Source: Sphingobacteriales bacterium TSM_CSM (GTDB lineage: Bacteria; Bacteroidota; Bacteroidia; Chitinophagales; UBA2359). From it: a DNA stretch of 36,202 nt. The stretch is from assembly GCA_002212725.1 (NCBI GenBank), contig MTCR01000150.1:1-36202 (forward strand), read 5' to 3'. Positions 1 through 8,201 of the stretch are shown one piece after another. Made by a program: the position numbers and the translations under genes. Position 1 is the first letter of the stretch; each line of letters opens with the position of its first letter. Below the pieces are notes generated by a model that saw nothing but the letters and a program-made list of their open reading frames with translations, did not search any database and was not told the DNA's origin.

Positions 1-21
1 GTTTGAGCAAATGCGGTAAAC

Positions 22-645
22 TTAGTTAAACTTGTTCATGGCGCGCTCCAACCCTTCCAGTGCAAAGCAAACAATGGTATCGGCCGCTTTTTCAAGATAT
101 TGGGGCAGGGCAATTTTTTCCTCGTCACTCCAAGGGCTTAAAACAAAATCGGCCTGTTTGCCTTTTGCATAATTGCTGCCAATTCCGAAACGCAGGCGTG
201 CGTAGTTATTATTGCCCAAAAGTTCGTCAATGCTTTTTAGCCCGTTGTGGCCGCCGTCGCTGCCTTTGCCCCGCAGGCGGAGTTTGCCAAACGGCAGGGC
301 CAAATCGTCTAAAACAACCAGTAATTGCTGTTCGGTGGTTTTGGTAGCCTGCATCCAATAGCGAACGGCTTTTCCGCTAAGGTTCATATATGTGCCGGGT
401 TTTATAAGGTGCAGGGTACGTCCTTTAATGCGTATTTGGGCTTTGGCTGCCAACCGGTCAGAGGTAAAAGCGGCATTATGCTGTTTGGCAAGAAAATCCA
501 GCACATCAAATCCTATGTTGTGGCGCGTGTGGTCATATTGCACACCAACATTACCCAGTCCGGCAATTAGAAAATTCAAGGTGGTTGGGGTATTTTTATT
601 GCTCAGAAAATGATGCAGAAAGCAAAGAGGGTATGCAGTTGGCAT
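22..645 (-). CDS. pth: Peptidyl-tRNA hydrolase
   Basis: Cleaves the ester bond of peptidyl-tRNAs that drop off ribosomes, recycling tRNA in the cytoplasm. The protein shows the family core: FLIAGLGN (about residues 25-32), TRHNIGFDVLDF with the catalytic His at about residue 42, LDDLALPFGKLRLR, and GSDGGHNGLKSI. The usual GLGNPG is GLGNVG here. The ATG at 645 gives 207 residues, about 20 more than usual. The core begins right after a TTG codon at 579-577, so a TTG start giving about 185 residues is a real alternative. It lies downstream of rplY on the same strand, a neighbourhood typical of Bacteroidota and other bacteria. Family assignment is secure; the start is not. Confidence 0.95.
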   Translation of the reverse strand: MPTAYPLCFLHHFLSNKNTPTTLNFLIAGLGNVGVQYDHTRHNIGFDVLDFLAKQHNAAFTSDRLAAKAQIRIKGRTLHLIKPGTYMNLSGKAVRYWMQATKTTEQQLLVVLDDLALPFGKLRLRGKGSDGGHNGLKSIDELLGNNNYARLRFGIGSNYAKGKQADFVLSPWSDEEKIALPQYLEKAADTIVCFALEGLERAMNKFN

Positions 646-753
646 GTTGTAAGTTCAATATAAGGTACAATTACAAAGTAACAACTTGCTGCATTAGCCA
701 AAGGCACTTAACCTGTTTTTGCCTGTTATTTGTTTTAAACAACCATAACAAAT

Positions 754-817
754 GCTGCCCCTCTCTTCTTTTATGGGTTTGCGGCTGAGGCAATCGGTAA
801 GAGAAGAGGAGGGCAGC
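754..817. repeat. Imperfect inverted repeat between rplY and pth
   Basis: Arms at 754-773 and 798-817 match at 17 of 20 positions, beginning GCTGCCC and ending GGGCAGC, with a 24-base spacer. It lies in the roughly 300-base gap between rplY and pth. On the minus strand it is followed by a moderately T-rich stretch, so it may terminate or attenuate rplY transcription. There is no strong U-run, so the terminator role is only a suggestion. Confidence 0.4.
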
Positions 818-942
818 AAAAAGGGGGGAAATTACAATTTTATGCTTAATGCAGGTTTGTACCTGTTTTTGCATGCCGAAGTTCCTGTTGTAGCAGGAAT
901 AAAACAGTACACAACAAATTGCAACAACGGTAGTTAGCAGTA

Positions 943-1527
943 CTATTTTTTACCTGCGGCAGCAGCAGCCTGTGCAGAACGAATGGCACGGGTTACCTCT
1001 ACAGTGGCAATTGGCAATGCGGGAGAACTGAGAAATTCAACACCCGGCAGGTCAATATCCCTTATTCTTATAGATTTGCCCACTTCCAATGCTTCTACAC
1101 CTACTACAATTTCCGATACCAGATTTTCGGGCAGCGCTTTCACTTTCACCTTGCGCACTTTTTGCAGCAAGCGTCCGCCGGCTTTTACACCCGCAGCCAT
1201 ACCGGTAAGGCGTATCGGAAGTTCGGTTACCACTTTATGACCCTGTGCCAGTTCCTGAAAATCAATATGAATCACCTTATCTTTAATGGGGTCAAACTGC
1301 GCGTCTTTCAATATGGTACGGTAGGTTTTACCGTCAATTTCAATTTCGGCAACAATGAGGTCAGGGCTGTGCAAGATGGGGGCAAAGTCGCGTTCATGGG
1401 CGCCAAAATGTATGTTTTGCTCACCTCCGTACATTACGCAGGGAACAAAATTTTTGCTGCGCAAATCTTTTGCGCTTCTGCTTCCGGTAGCAGATCTCAA
1501 CTCTCCTTTAATGGTCAGCGTTTTCAT
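943..1527 (-). CDS. rplY: 50S ribosomal protein L25/general stress protein Ctc
   Basis: Ribosomal protein that binds 5S rRNA in the large subunit. At 194 residues it is the long two-domain CTC/TL5 form: an N-terminal L25 domain (residues about 1-90, with LRSKNFVPCVMYGG) followed by a C-terminal beta domain (about 95-185, with KVVTELPIRLTGMAAGVKAGG and RDIDLPGVEFLSSPALPIATV). The tail is Ala/Lys-rich, ending AAAAAGKK. The ATG at 1527 starts directly at the conserved MKTLTIKGELR. It lies between prs and pth on the same strand; this prs-rplY-pth order is widely conserved and supports all three calls. Confidence 0.96.
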   Translation of the reverse strand: MKTLTIKGELRSATGSRSAKDLRSKNFVPCVMYGGEQNIHFGAHERDFAPILHSPDLIVAEIEIDGKTYRTILKDAQFDPIKDKVIHIDFQELAQGHKVVTELPIRLTGMAAGVKAGGRLLQKVRKVKVKALPENLVSEIVVGVEALEVGKSIRIRDIDLPGVEFLSSPALPIATVEVTRAIRSAQAAAAAGKK

Positions 1528-1623
1528 GCTATATAAACTCTTTTTGTTAATTTTTAATATCGTTTTGTTTCAGGTTGTGGTTATTGTCCTGCTGTTGCAA
1601 TCCGGTTTGCCGGTTTATTTTGG

Positions 1624-2556
1624 TTAGCTGAACAACGAACTGATGGAACGGTGTTCAAAGATGCGTTTAATGGCTGTTGCAAATAAGGGCGCAACAGACA
1701 AAACCCTTATTTTTTTAGATGCCTGTTTAAGAGGCAGGGTATTGCATACTACCAACTCGGTAAGCACCGATTTTTCAATTCTATCATAGGCGGCGCCCGA
1801 TAAAACGGGGTGGGTACAAATAGCTCTTACGCTTTTGGCGCCTTTTTCGAGCAGTGCTTCGGCCGCATTACACAAAGTACCTGCTGTATCTACAATATCG
1901 TCAACCAATACCACGTCCCGCCCTTCCACGTTGCCTATAACCGTCATACTTGCAATTTCATTGGCTTTTTCGCGGTATTTGTCGCAAATTACCATGTCGG
2001 TTCTAAAATGCTTGGCATAAAAACGGGCGCGTTTGGTACCCCCAACATCGGGTGAGGCAAACAACAAATCTGCTGTGTTGCCCAACTCCTTAATATAAGG
2101 CACAAAAACGGCTGAACTATCCAAATGGTCAACCGGTATGTCAAAGAACCCCTGTATTTGCGGCGCATGGAGGTCCATGGTCATTACCCTGTTAGCTCCT
2201 GCGGTGGTTAATATGTTGGCAAGCAACTTGGCTGCTATAGGCACCCGGGGCTTGTCTTTCCTGTCTTGGCGGGCATACCCGAAATAAGGAATTACCGCCG
2301 TTACATATTCTGCCGAAGCTCGCCTTGCTGCATCAATAAGCAAGAGTAACTCCATTAAATTATCCGATGGCGGGTTGGTTGATTGTATGAAAAAAACATA
2401 CTCCCCGCGTACCGAATCCTGAATTACCGGCTGCAGTTCTCCATCACTGAATTGCTGAATTTGAACGTTAATTAACGGTAAATCGTAGTGCCTTGCTATC
2501 TCTTCAGCCAACGTTTTTGACGTTCTGCCGCCAAAAAGCATTATTTGCGAACTCAT
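1624..2556 (-). CDS. prs: Ribose-phosphate pyrophosphokinase
   Basis: Makes PRPP from ribose 5-phosphate and ATP, feeding purine, pyrimidine, His, Trp and NAD synthesis in the cytosol. At 310 residues it has the normal class I length. Visible motifs are FSDGE (about 37-41), IPYFGYARQDRK (about 89-100), the metal-binding TMDLHAPQIQGFF (about 126-138), and the PRPP-binding loop VVLVDDIVDTAGT (about 215-227). The start at 2556 gives MSSQIMLFGGRTS, in line with family N-termini. A TAATTTTG -10-like element lies about 20 bases upstream. Followed on the same strand by rplY, with a 96-base gap. Confidence 0.97.
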   Translation of the reverse strand: MSSQIMLFGGRTSKTLAEEIARHYDLPLINVQIQQFSDGELQPVIQDSVRGEYVFFIQSTNPPSDNLMELLLLIDAARRASAEYVTAVIPYFGYARQDRKDKPRVPIAAKLLANILTTAGANRVMTMDLHAPQIQGFFDIPVDHLDSSAVFVPYIKELGNTADLLFASPDVGGTKRARFYAKHFRTDMVICDKYREKANEIASMTVIGNVEGRDVVLVDDIVDTAGTLCNAAEALLEKGAKSVRAICTHPVLSGAAYDRIEKSVLTELVVCNTLPLKQASKKIRVLSVAPLFATAIKRIFEHRSISSLFS

Positions 2557-2574
2557 CGGTGCTTATTTGGAGCG

Positions 2575-2582
2575 CAAAATTA
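2575..2582 (-). promoter_or_regulatory. Bacteroidota -7 element upstream of prs
   Basis: Reads TAATTTTG on the minus strand, a full match to TAnnTTTG. An ATTG at about 14 bases spacing is only a weak -33 candidate. Position directly ahead of prs supports a promoter; confidence is limited by the poor -33 box and the very short leader. Confidence 0.4.
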
Positions 2583-2860
2583 GTAAACCTTTACCACAAT
2601 TTTTACTCCGGTTCGTTTTTTGTTGAAAAAAATATCGGCAGCGGGCTAAACCGGTTGGTTTTTGTATGGTTGTCTCAGTGTTAATTCATAATAAAGACAC
2701 GGTTAAGTGTTAATCAACCTTAAGGTGCTATTGCTGCGGGGAGAATAAGTTAAGGAATAAATTGCTAAAACGGCACCCGGCGGTGGCATTGCGCTTAGGT
2801 ATTAACCCGGTGGCAACTATTCAACTATTTAGGTGCTATCTGTAAATCCCGGCATTTTTT

Positions 2861-2923
2861 TTGTTCTTTGCTCATTTGAAGCATTGACCATAAAGAGTAA
2901 AAAAAACCTTGCGGAACTTTGCG
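2861..2923. repeat. Dispersed 61-63 base repeat, copy 1
   Basis: This non-coding segment is closely similar, in reverse complement, to 22800-22860. Shared blocks include GAAGCATTGACCA and AACCTTGCGGAACTTTGCG, with one short gap and a few mismatches. It lies in the gene-free stretch 2557-2987, where I see nothing else. Both copies are intergenic and neither codes for an evident protein. Confidence 0.7.
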
Positions 2924-2987
2924 GTAATGAAAGCAATTTAGTTGAAAACATTACCATCAAAGGTGCGACCTAAATAAGTACACCCTG

Positions 2988-3884
2988 TTAACCCGGCGCC
3001 ATTTTTTTTAAGCCGACAGTGAAACTATATAAAACAAGCCACATAAAGTAAAAAATGTTTATATAGTACACCAGCATGGCAACCACAATAAACGGCAAAA
3101 CAATAGACATTGCTAAGCGAACGCCGGCATGCAGCAGCAATAATAAAAATCCGTAGCCCAAGGCAAAACGTTTGCCGATAACTGCCAAAAATGCAAACAA
3201 CTCAATACATAAGGCAAAAGCAGTTAAAAACATAAGCAGATTTGGATGGGCAAGCATCCAGTTGGCAACGGTTTGTGCCCATTGGGTGTCGGAAAGTGAA
3301 AAACCCTTCAGGTGTGAATGAGCCATATTAAAGGATGCTTTTAATACATGAACCGGCAGGTTTTGGGTTTGGGCTACCCAGGTAAAATGACTGTCCTGCA
3401 ATTTGGTGGTGCCCGATAAAACATATACTGCTGCTATAGCTGCCACACTAAACTGTACCCTGCTTTTTGCCAGCCCCTCAGCGTTTTTGGGGTAAAGCAA
3501 ATAAGCAAGTAACTGCGCTATTGGAATGGTAAACAACACCTCAACCCATAGCAAGTGTCCGTTAGAATCCGGTATAACACACAAAAGAAAAATAAGAACC
3601 GATAAAGCCGACAAGGTTACAGGCATCCATTTTTCAGAAACATACAGTGCCAGTAAGCCGCATACTGCCAGCAAAACCAAATTCGGGTACTTGAGCAGCA
3701 GTGTGCAATCTATTAAAAGACAGATGCTTTCGGGCAACGGTACAACTTCGTAGTTAAAAACAATTACGTATGTAAGAGCAAAAATAAGGATTGCGAAACC
3801 CAGTTTTTGAAAAAACCATTCTCTGTAAGCGTAGTTGTTTGAAAAATAATTAGTCCATAGTTCTTTCAAAGATGAGTTCTTCAT
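2988..3884 (-). CDS. HTTM-like multipass membrane protein
   Basis: A 298-residue integral membrane protein with about seven hydrophobic segments, the first at about residues 28-46. Features such as YVLSGTTKLQDSHFTWV (about 155-171) and the paired segments FLTAFALCIELFAFLAVIG and FLLLLLHAGVRLAMSIVLPFI resemble the HTTM/vitamin K-dependent carboxylase-like membrane fold. I do not see a catalytic signature I can name. It overlaps the preceding gene (3850-4302) by about 35 bases, so the two are probably translationally coupled and work together. Substrate unknown; a role in membrane or envelope modification is inference from the fold alone. Confidence 0.7.
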   Translation of the reverse strand: MKNSSLKELWTNYFSNNYAYREWFFQKLGFAILIFALTYVIVFNYEVVPLPESICLLIDCTLLLKYPNLVLLAVCGLLALYVSEKWMPVTLSALSVLIFLLCVIPDSNGHLLWVEVLFTIPIAQLLAYLLYPKNAEGLAKSRVQFSVAAIAAVYVLSGTTKLQDSHFTWVAQTQNLPVHVLKASFNMAHSHLKGFSLSDTQWAQTVANWMLAHPNLLMFLTAFALCIELFAFLAVIGKRFALGYGFLLLLLHAGVRLAMSIVLPFIVVAMLVYYINIFYFMWLVLYSFTVGLKKMAPG

Positions 3885-4302
3885 TTTTCAGAGCCTTGTT
3901 GTTTTGCATGAAAAAATGCACGCGGTAAATTCGAAGAGCTTTCATGGTAAGCAGTTCGGGTTTAATGTTGCCGGTAAATGCGTTGAGCATATCTTGCCCA
4001 ACAATTGCCAATTGCGCGTTGGTTTCTTTGCCATATACAAATTGGTGTTTGTGAAGCGTTCTGCCATATTGGTTAGAGAGCAGCCCCCGCAACCCGAAGA
4101 AGAGGCTGTCTAAAGGTATGTTGTTCTCATCGGTAATGTAAAAAGTGTACACTTCGTTTGGAATGGTACTGAACATATCATACCTGGCAAAGGGGAAATG
4201 GTCGCCCACTGTTTTGCTGAGAACTATGTACAAGGCAACTATTAAAAAGGGAACCGCTTTTTTAATCATATTTAACTTAGGTGTAAAATTTTTAATGCCC
4301 AT
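3850..4302 (-). CDS. Small single-TM protein paired with the HTTM-like protein
   Basis: A 150-residue protein with one N-terminal hydrophobic segment (about residues 15-32, VPFLIVALYIVLSKTV) followed by a soluble, presumably periplasmic, region. It contains DHFPFARYDMFS, a phrase I associate with small partners encoded next to HTTM-type genes. An alternative start at 4269 (MIKKAVPF) places the TM segment right at the N-terminus. The end overlaps the start of the multipass gene, which argues for a two-gene operon. No enzymatic motif is visible and the function is unknown. Confidence 0.65.
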   Translation of the reverse strand: MGIKNFTPKLNMIKKAVPFLIVALYIVLSKTVGDHFPFARYDMFSTIPNEVYTFYITDENNIPLDSLFFGLRGLLSNQYGRTLHKHQFVYGKETNAQLAIVGQDMLNAFTGNIKPELLTMKALRIYRVHFFMQNNKALKNEELIFERTMD

Positions 4303-5207
4303 ACATTAAGGTTGCGAATTGTTGGCAGTTAAAGCAGTTTGCTGCTACCCAAGCGGGTGCTTTAGAAGGGCTAAACGCAATTTAGTACAATATTGCGATG
4401 AGAAACTGGTAAAAACAAGAGGCGGCGGCAATTTTTCGGGCAATTTTTTTTTGCCGGTGATTTTATGGGTTTCCAACTGAGGTGATAAGTTGATGTTTGG
4501 GGAAATGCCAATAGAGACACAATACGTCAATAACGCGCCGCTGGGATTTGGAGGAAATTTGCAAACAAATAGCTGAATTGTTCTTGTAAAAAATGTTGCT
4601 TTTTAAACTGAAAACCCTTATAGATTAAGTGTTTTAACTTTCTCCCTTTGAAGGGAGGCTTAGTTTGATGTAGATTAGCACTCAAACAGTATTTCAACGT
4701 TACCGATTGACACTTGTGGCTTGACCCAAAAGTGCCAAAAATCAGGCCTGTCCCGATTTCAGGGGTGCATGCCAAACACCTTGTGTTCCAATTTTCTTAA
4801 TGCCGATTTTCAGAAGGACGGTCGGTAAGATGTGGTTATTATTTTGCTTCTAACAGTTGTAATGCTATGCAAATACCCGTATTTTTACATTAAATTGAAG
4901 CAGCACTCTGTTTAACTTAACAGAACAATCAAGGTTCATGAGCATACTACACGCTTTTGGAAAGCAAGAGTCAGTTAGTCTCTTATTATATGCTTCCCAT
5001 TCATCTGTACGGCAACTCAACCGGGTTACTGGTTGAGTTGCCGTAATGCGTTCTGCCTTCCGGATAAGGGGTTAGGTGAAAGGTGTTTGATATCCTAATG
5101 TGGTAATTGTTTTAAATGTTTTTGTGAGCGACTATCAAACTCACCCCTTTGAATTACCTATCATGTTTGCAGGCATCAACACAAAGTTTTTAGAGTTTAC
5201 TTTGCAG
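4303..5207. other. Long non-coding stretch before the dioxygenase island
   Basis: About 900 bases without a credible gene. Short open frames exist on minus (4345-4530, 4527-4775) but their products are low-complexity, lack domains, and have no start context. A small palindrome, CTCCCTTTGAAGGGAG, lies near 4641. Nothing resembling a transposase remnant, tRNA or riboswitch was recognised. The stretch ends at the hairpin and promoter described separately. Confidence 0.5.
5008..5045. repeat. Perfect 15-bp stem hairpin
   Basis: Left arm 5008-5022 and right arm 5031-5045 are exact reverse complements (TACGGCAACTCAACC at the left), separated by the 8-base loop GGGTTACT. It lies about 170 bases upstream of the promoter of the first dioxygenase gene. 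Neither side carries a T-run, so a classical intrinsic terminator is unlikely. A protein-binding operator or a boundary structure is possible. Confidence 0.75.
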
Positions 5208-5210
5208 ATA

Positions 5211-5241
5211 GCCTTTAATAAGGTTAAATGCACTATCTTTA
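5211..5241 (+). promoter_or_regulatory. Bacteroidota-type promoter of the first dioxygenase gene
   Basis: TTTG at 5211-5214, a 19-base spacer, then TATCTTTA at 5234-5241 (one mismatch to TAnnTTTG). Transcription would begin around 5248, about 30 bases before the ATG at 5277. This rules against the upstream in-frame ATG at 5100 as the start of the gene. Confidence 0.6.
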
Positions 5242-5276
5242 CCCTGGTTTTATTAACTCGTTGTAAACACCCCAAC

Positions 5277-6191
5277 ATGGTAGCCAGAATGTTTAAAGAC
5301 CCTGTGCTTCAGTCGCAGTTTGATGAAAACGGTTTTGTAATTTTACCATTGATAAATGAAGATGAAGTTTCAGAACTGAAGAACTTGTTTGATAAAATAC
5401 GTCCGCAACATTTAAAGGGCATTTACTCCAATATACATGACCCTAACAGGGCAAATAATATGTTGGTAGATCAAACCATAGGAAAGATTTTTGGAAAACA
5501 TGTGGAAGAACTGTTTGAGGATTGCGAATTAGGGATGGGAACTTTTTTGGTAAAAGGAACGGGTTTAGATAGCGACTCAAAAATACATCAGGATTGGTGT
5601 ACTGTTGATGAAAATCACTTCACTTCGGTAAGTATTTGGTGCCCGCTTGTAAATGTAGATGCGCACAATGGTGCTTTACAGGTAATTAAAGGCAGTCATC
5701 GGATATTTAATACTTACAGGTCTATTACCATACCTTCTATATATTTGGAATTTGATGAACAATTGGAGCCATTTTTAACCATGGTTCCCCTAAAGGCTGG
5801 TGAGTGTGTATTGTATGCACATAATTTGTTTCATGGTTCAAAACCCAATTACTCAAATGAAGTGCGCGTTGCGGCTGTAGCTGGCATTTATCCGAGGAAA
5901 GCCACCTTAATACATTATTACAAGAACTACACTGAAAATCCGTCTGAAATTGAAGTTTATCAAATTGACCGCAATTTTTTTTACAACGGCGTGACCGAAT
6001 TTTATTCGGGAAAACGTCCGGTAACATTGAAGAAAATTGAAACCATTAAATCAGATTTTCACCCTTTGAACAAAGAAGAATTTTATAGCAAATTGCAAAC
6101 TGTTTCGCCCCAATTTGTTGCCGCCCATCAAAACAATTCCAAAACTAAGAGTATTTGGCAGTTTTTCAGGACACTGCTTTCCAATGCCTAA
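5277..6191 (+). CDS. PhyH-family Fe(II)/2-oxoglutarate dioxygenase, paralog 1
   Basis: A 304-residue member of the phytanoyl-CoA dioxygenase (PhyH) superfamily, which uses Fe(II), O2 and 2-oxoglutarate to hydroxylate small molecules. The facial triad is visible as H104-Q-D106 and H186, with the probable 2-oxoglutarate-binding R197 (NEVRVAA). A WCPLV strand and GSH follow the first ligands. The C-terminal third (IEVYQIDRNFF, SGKRPV and a basic tail) is shared with the neighbouring paralogs. The start at 5277 (MVARMFKDP) matches paralog N-termini and follows the promoter at 5211-5241; a start at 5289 is also possible. The sulfotransferase gene begins 5 bases after its stop, indicating co-transcription. 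The substrate cannot be told from sequence. Confidence 0.85.
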   Translation: MVARMFKDPVLQSQFDENGFVILPLINEDEVSELKNLFDKIRPQHLKGIYSNIHDPNRANNMLVDQTIGKIFGKHVEELFEDCELGMGTFLVKGTGLDSDSKIHQDWCTVDENHFTSVSIWCPLVNVDAHNGALQVIKGSHRIFNTYRSITIPSIYLEFDEQLEPFLTMVPLKAGECVLYAHNLFHGSKPNYSNEVRVAAVAGIYPRKATLIHYYKNYTENPSEIEVYQIDRNFFYNGVTEFYSGKRPVTLKKIETIKSDFHPLNKEEFYSKLQTVSPQFVAAHQNNSKTKSIWQFFRTLLSNA

Positions 6192-6196
6192 CTGCT

Positions 6197-7099
6197 ATGT
6201 ACAAGTCGCTTATTCATTTAGGATACGGTAAAGCCGGCACCACCTTTTTACATAAATGGTTTCAAGAACATCCGCAATTGGTTTACCGTCAATTCGGAAT
6301 AGGAGGGTTTACTGACATTAAAGAAATTTACCAATATCTTTATGAATTACCCGATGGGCATAAACCCGTTTATTTTGTAACAAGTCATGAAGACCTTAGC
6401 TTTTGGAAAGGGCCTATTGGTAGCATTGGCGCAGAATTAATTGCCTACAGCATAAAAGAACATCAGCAAAGGGTTTGCAACTGGCTTTATGCTTTAATGC
6501 CTAACTCTGTTATATTAATTATTACACGCGGTTTTGAGACAATTATTAAATCGGGGTATTCACAATATGTAAGGATTGGGGGTAATCTGCATTTCGATGT
6601 CTTTATACAAGGGGTTAAATCACTTATACTTGATTTTTGGGATTATGATTATCTCATTGGTTTATATCAAGATAAGTTTGGAAAGGAAAATGTAATTGTA
6701 TTGCCCTACGAATTGCTTGAAGAAAATAGCATCGCTTTTATTAGAGAGATTGAAGAAAGACTTCAAATTGAGCATTTTGAATTTAAGCCTCAAAAAGTAC
6801 ACCCTTCATATAATAGCGAGCATATTTATTGGAGGGTAAAAATTGCAAATTATTGTGTGACTTTGGCAAAATGGCTGCCACCTGCAGTTGCGCAACGATT
6901 ATACCAATTGTATATAGCTGAAATTGCCAATAATTCAAACAGTTCTTTAATTAACTTACTTATAAGGTGCTATCCAAACAGGAAGGAACAAATTGCTTTA
7001 CCCGATAGCTATATTGCAGAATTTAAGTATAAAGCGAAGTTATTAAAAGCTATGCCTGTTTACAAGCATTATTTGCGCTACTATTTACAATGTGAATAA
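6197..7099 (+). CDS. Sulfotransferase family protein
   Basis: A 300-residue cytosolic-type sulfotransferase that would transfer sulfate from PAPS to a hydroxyl or amine. The 5'-phosphosulfate loop is seen at residues 7-18 (HLGYGKAGTTFL), and the 3'-phosphate-binding segment around R111 and S119 (ITRGFETIIKSGYSQ). I chose the ATG at 6197 because it places the loop right at the N-terminus, as is usual, and follows the paralog 1 stop by 5 bases; the upstream ATG at 6155 lies inside that gene. The coding sequence is A+T-rich, with about 30% G+C in one sampled 60-base line. Together with hydroxylating neighbours it suggests hydroxylate-then-sulfate tailoring, which is inference. Confidence 0.8.
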   Translation: MYKSLIHLGYGKAGTTFLHKWFQEHPQLVYRQFGIGGFTDIKEIYQYLYELPDGHKPVYFVTSHEDLSFWKGPIGSIGAELIAYSIKEHQQRVCNWLYALMPNSVILIITRGFETIIKSGYSQYVRIGGNLHFDVFIQGVKSLILDFWDYDYLIGLYQDKFGKENVIVLPYELLEENSIAFIREIEERLQIEHFEFKPQKVHPSYNSEHIYWRVKIANYCVTLAKWLPPAVAQRLYQLYIAEIANNSNSSLINLLIRCYPNRKEQIALPDSYIAEFKYKAKLLKAMPVYKHYLRYYLQCE

Positions 7100-7153
7100 T
7101 ATGTAAAAGAACTAATGTTGTCACCTTGTTTGCGTTAGAACAATGTGATGCAA

Positions 7154-7185
7154 TTTGGGTAATTTGCAAAAAGAGTGTAAATTTG
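7154..7185 (+). promoter_or_regulatory. Bacteroidota-type promoter of dioxygenase paralogs 2-4
   Basis: TTTG at 7154-7157, a 20-base spacer, then TAAATTTG at 7178-7185, a full match to TAnnTTTG. The predicted start of transcription leaves a leader of about 60 bases before the ATG at 7254. Paralogs 2, 3 and 4 follow with gaps of only 21 and 6 bases, so this promoter probably drives all three. Confidence 0.7.
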
Positions 7186-7253
7186 CGGTAGCCTCCAGAA
7201 TACAACCATAATTTTTACAGTGCAGCACAATTGCTCAATAAATAACCAACGCT

Positions 7254-8180
7254 ATGAACCCGATTTTTAAAGACCCTGTTTTGCAAGAACAATTTGAAAC
7301 GAACGGCTACGTTGTTTTGCCCTTCTTCAGCCAAGCAGACATAGATGCGCTTCTTTTGGGTTATCAAAATCTTCCGGACATCAATGATGAGGGGTTTTTT
7401 GCCAATATGTTTTCCGACAACATAGCCTATAAAAAGATGACGCATGACTTAATCACAGGCGTTGCTCAGAAAGCAGTTGATACATTGCTGATTAACTACA
7501 AAATAGTTGCGGCCAGTTACGTTACCAAAAAAAACGGTGAAAGCAGTTACATGCCTCCGCACCAGGACTGGTCTGTAGTAGATGAAACAAAATACGTTTC
7601 ATTAAATATATGGTTTCCTCTGGTAGAAGTAAGCAAAGACAATGGTGCAATTTACCTGTTGCGCAAGTGCCACACACTCCCAATTGTAAACAGGGGCACA
7701 TTGATACCCTCGGCGTTTAATAAAGTAACCAATATGAATTTTGAGACGCTTACTTATTTGCCTATGAAACCGGGCGAAGTATTGATTTACGACCATAGAA
7801 TGATTCATGCCTCACCCCCAAATACAACTAATCAAACGCGAATAGCAGTAGCAACATTGACAGTACCCCAAGATGTGCAATTGGTACATTTCTTTCAAAA
7901 CCCCGAAACTAATAAAATTGAAAAATACCAGATTGAAGACGATTTCTTTTTGCATTACACCTATGGCATGAACAAATTGCCCGAAAATGCTAAATTTCTG
8001 GAAAATGTAAGCTACATCAACCCCGAATTTACAGATAGTGATATAGAGCCACTTTTAGAACACAAGCCAGTTGCAGTAGCAAAAGAAATGGCAACAACAC
8101 CATTCGGTACAATATCCTCTAAGTCAGATAGTGTTTGGGGTAAAATAAAGCGTATTTTTACTTCAGTTAATCAAAGTTGA
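7254..8180 (+). CDS. PhyH-family dioxygenase, paralog 2
   Basis: A 308-residue PhyH-type Fe(II)/2-oxoglutarate oxygenase. The iron ligands are H103-Q-D105 and H185; R196 (NQTRIAVA) is the likely 2-oxoglutarate anchor. The N-terminus MNPIFKDPVLQEQF is nearly the same as in paralog 1, which supports the start. The GSH found after the WFPLV strand in paralogs 1, 4 and 5 is KCH here. After the barrel it has IEKYQIEDDFF and a basic tail (VWGKIKRIFTSV). First gene of a tight three-gene run with its own promoter. Substrate unknown; divergence from its sisters suggests a different position or substrate. Confidence 0.85.
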   Translation: MNPIFKDPVLQEQFETNGYVVLPFFSQADIDALLLGYQNLPDINDEGFFANMFSDNIAYKKMTHDLITGVAQKAVDTLLINYKIVAASYVTKKNGESSYMPPHQDWSVVDETKYVSLNIWFPLVEVSKDNGAIYLLRKCHTLPIVNRGTLIPSAFNKVTNMNFETLTYLPMKPGEVLIYDHRMIHASPPNTTNQTRIAVATLTVPQDVQLVHFFQNPETNKIEKYQIEDDFFLHYTYGMNKLPENAKFLENVSYINPEFTDSDIEPLLEHKPVAVAKEMATTPFGTISSKSDSVWGKIKRIFTSVNQS

Positions 8181-8201
8181 TCAGTTCCCTTAGAAAGCAA
8201 T

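Noticed and set aside
4345..4775. Two short minus-strand open frames before the dioxygenase island
   Set aside because: No domain, no promoter or plausible start context, and low-complexity composition; treated as non-coding.
5100..5276. N-terminal extension of the first dioxygenase to the ATG at 5100
   Set aside because: The extension has no likeness to the paralogs and a promoter lies inside it at 5211-5241.
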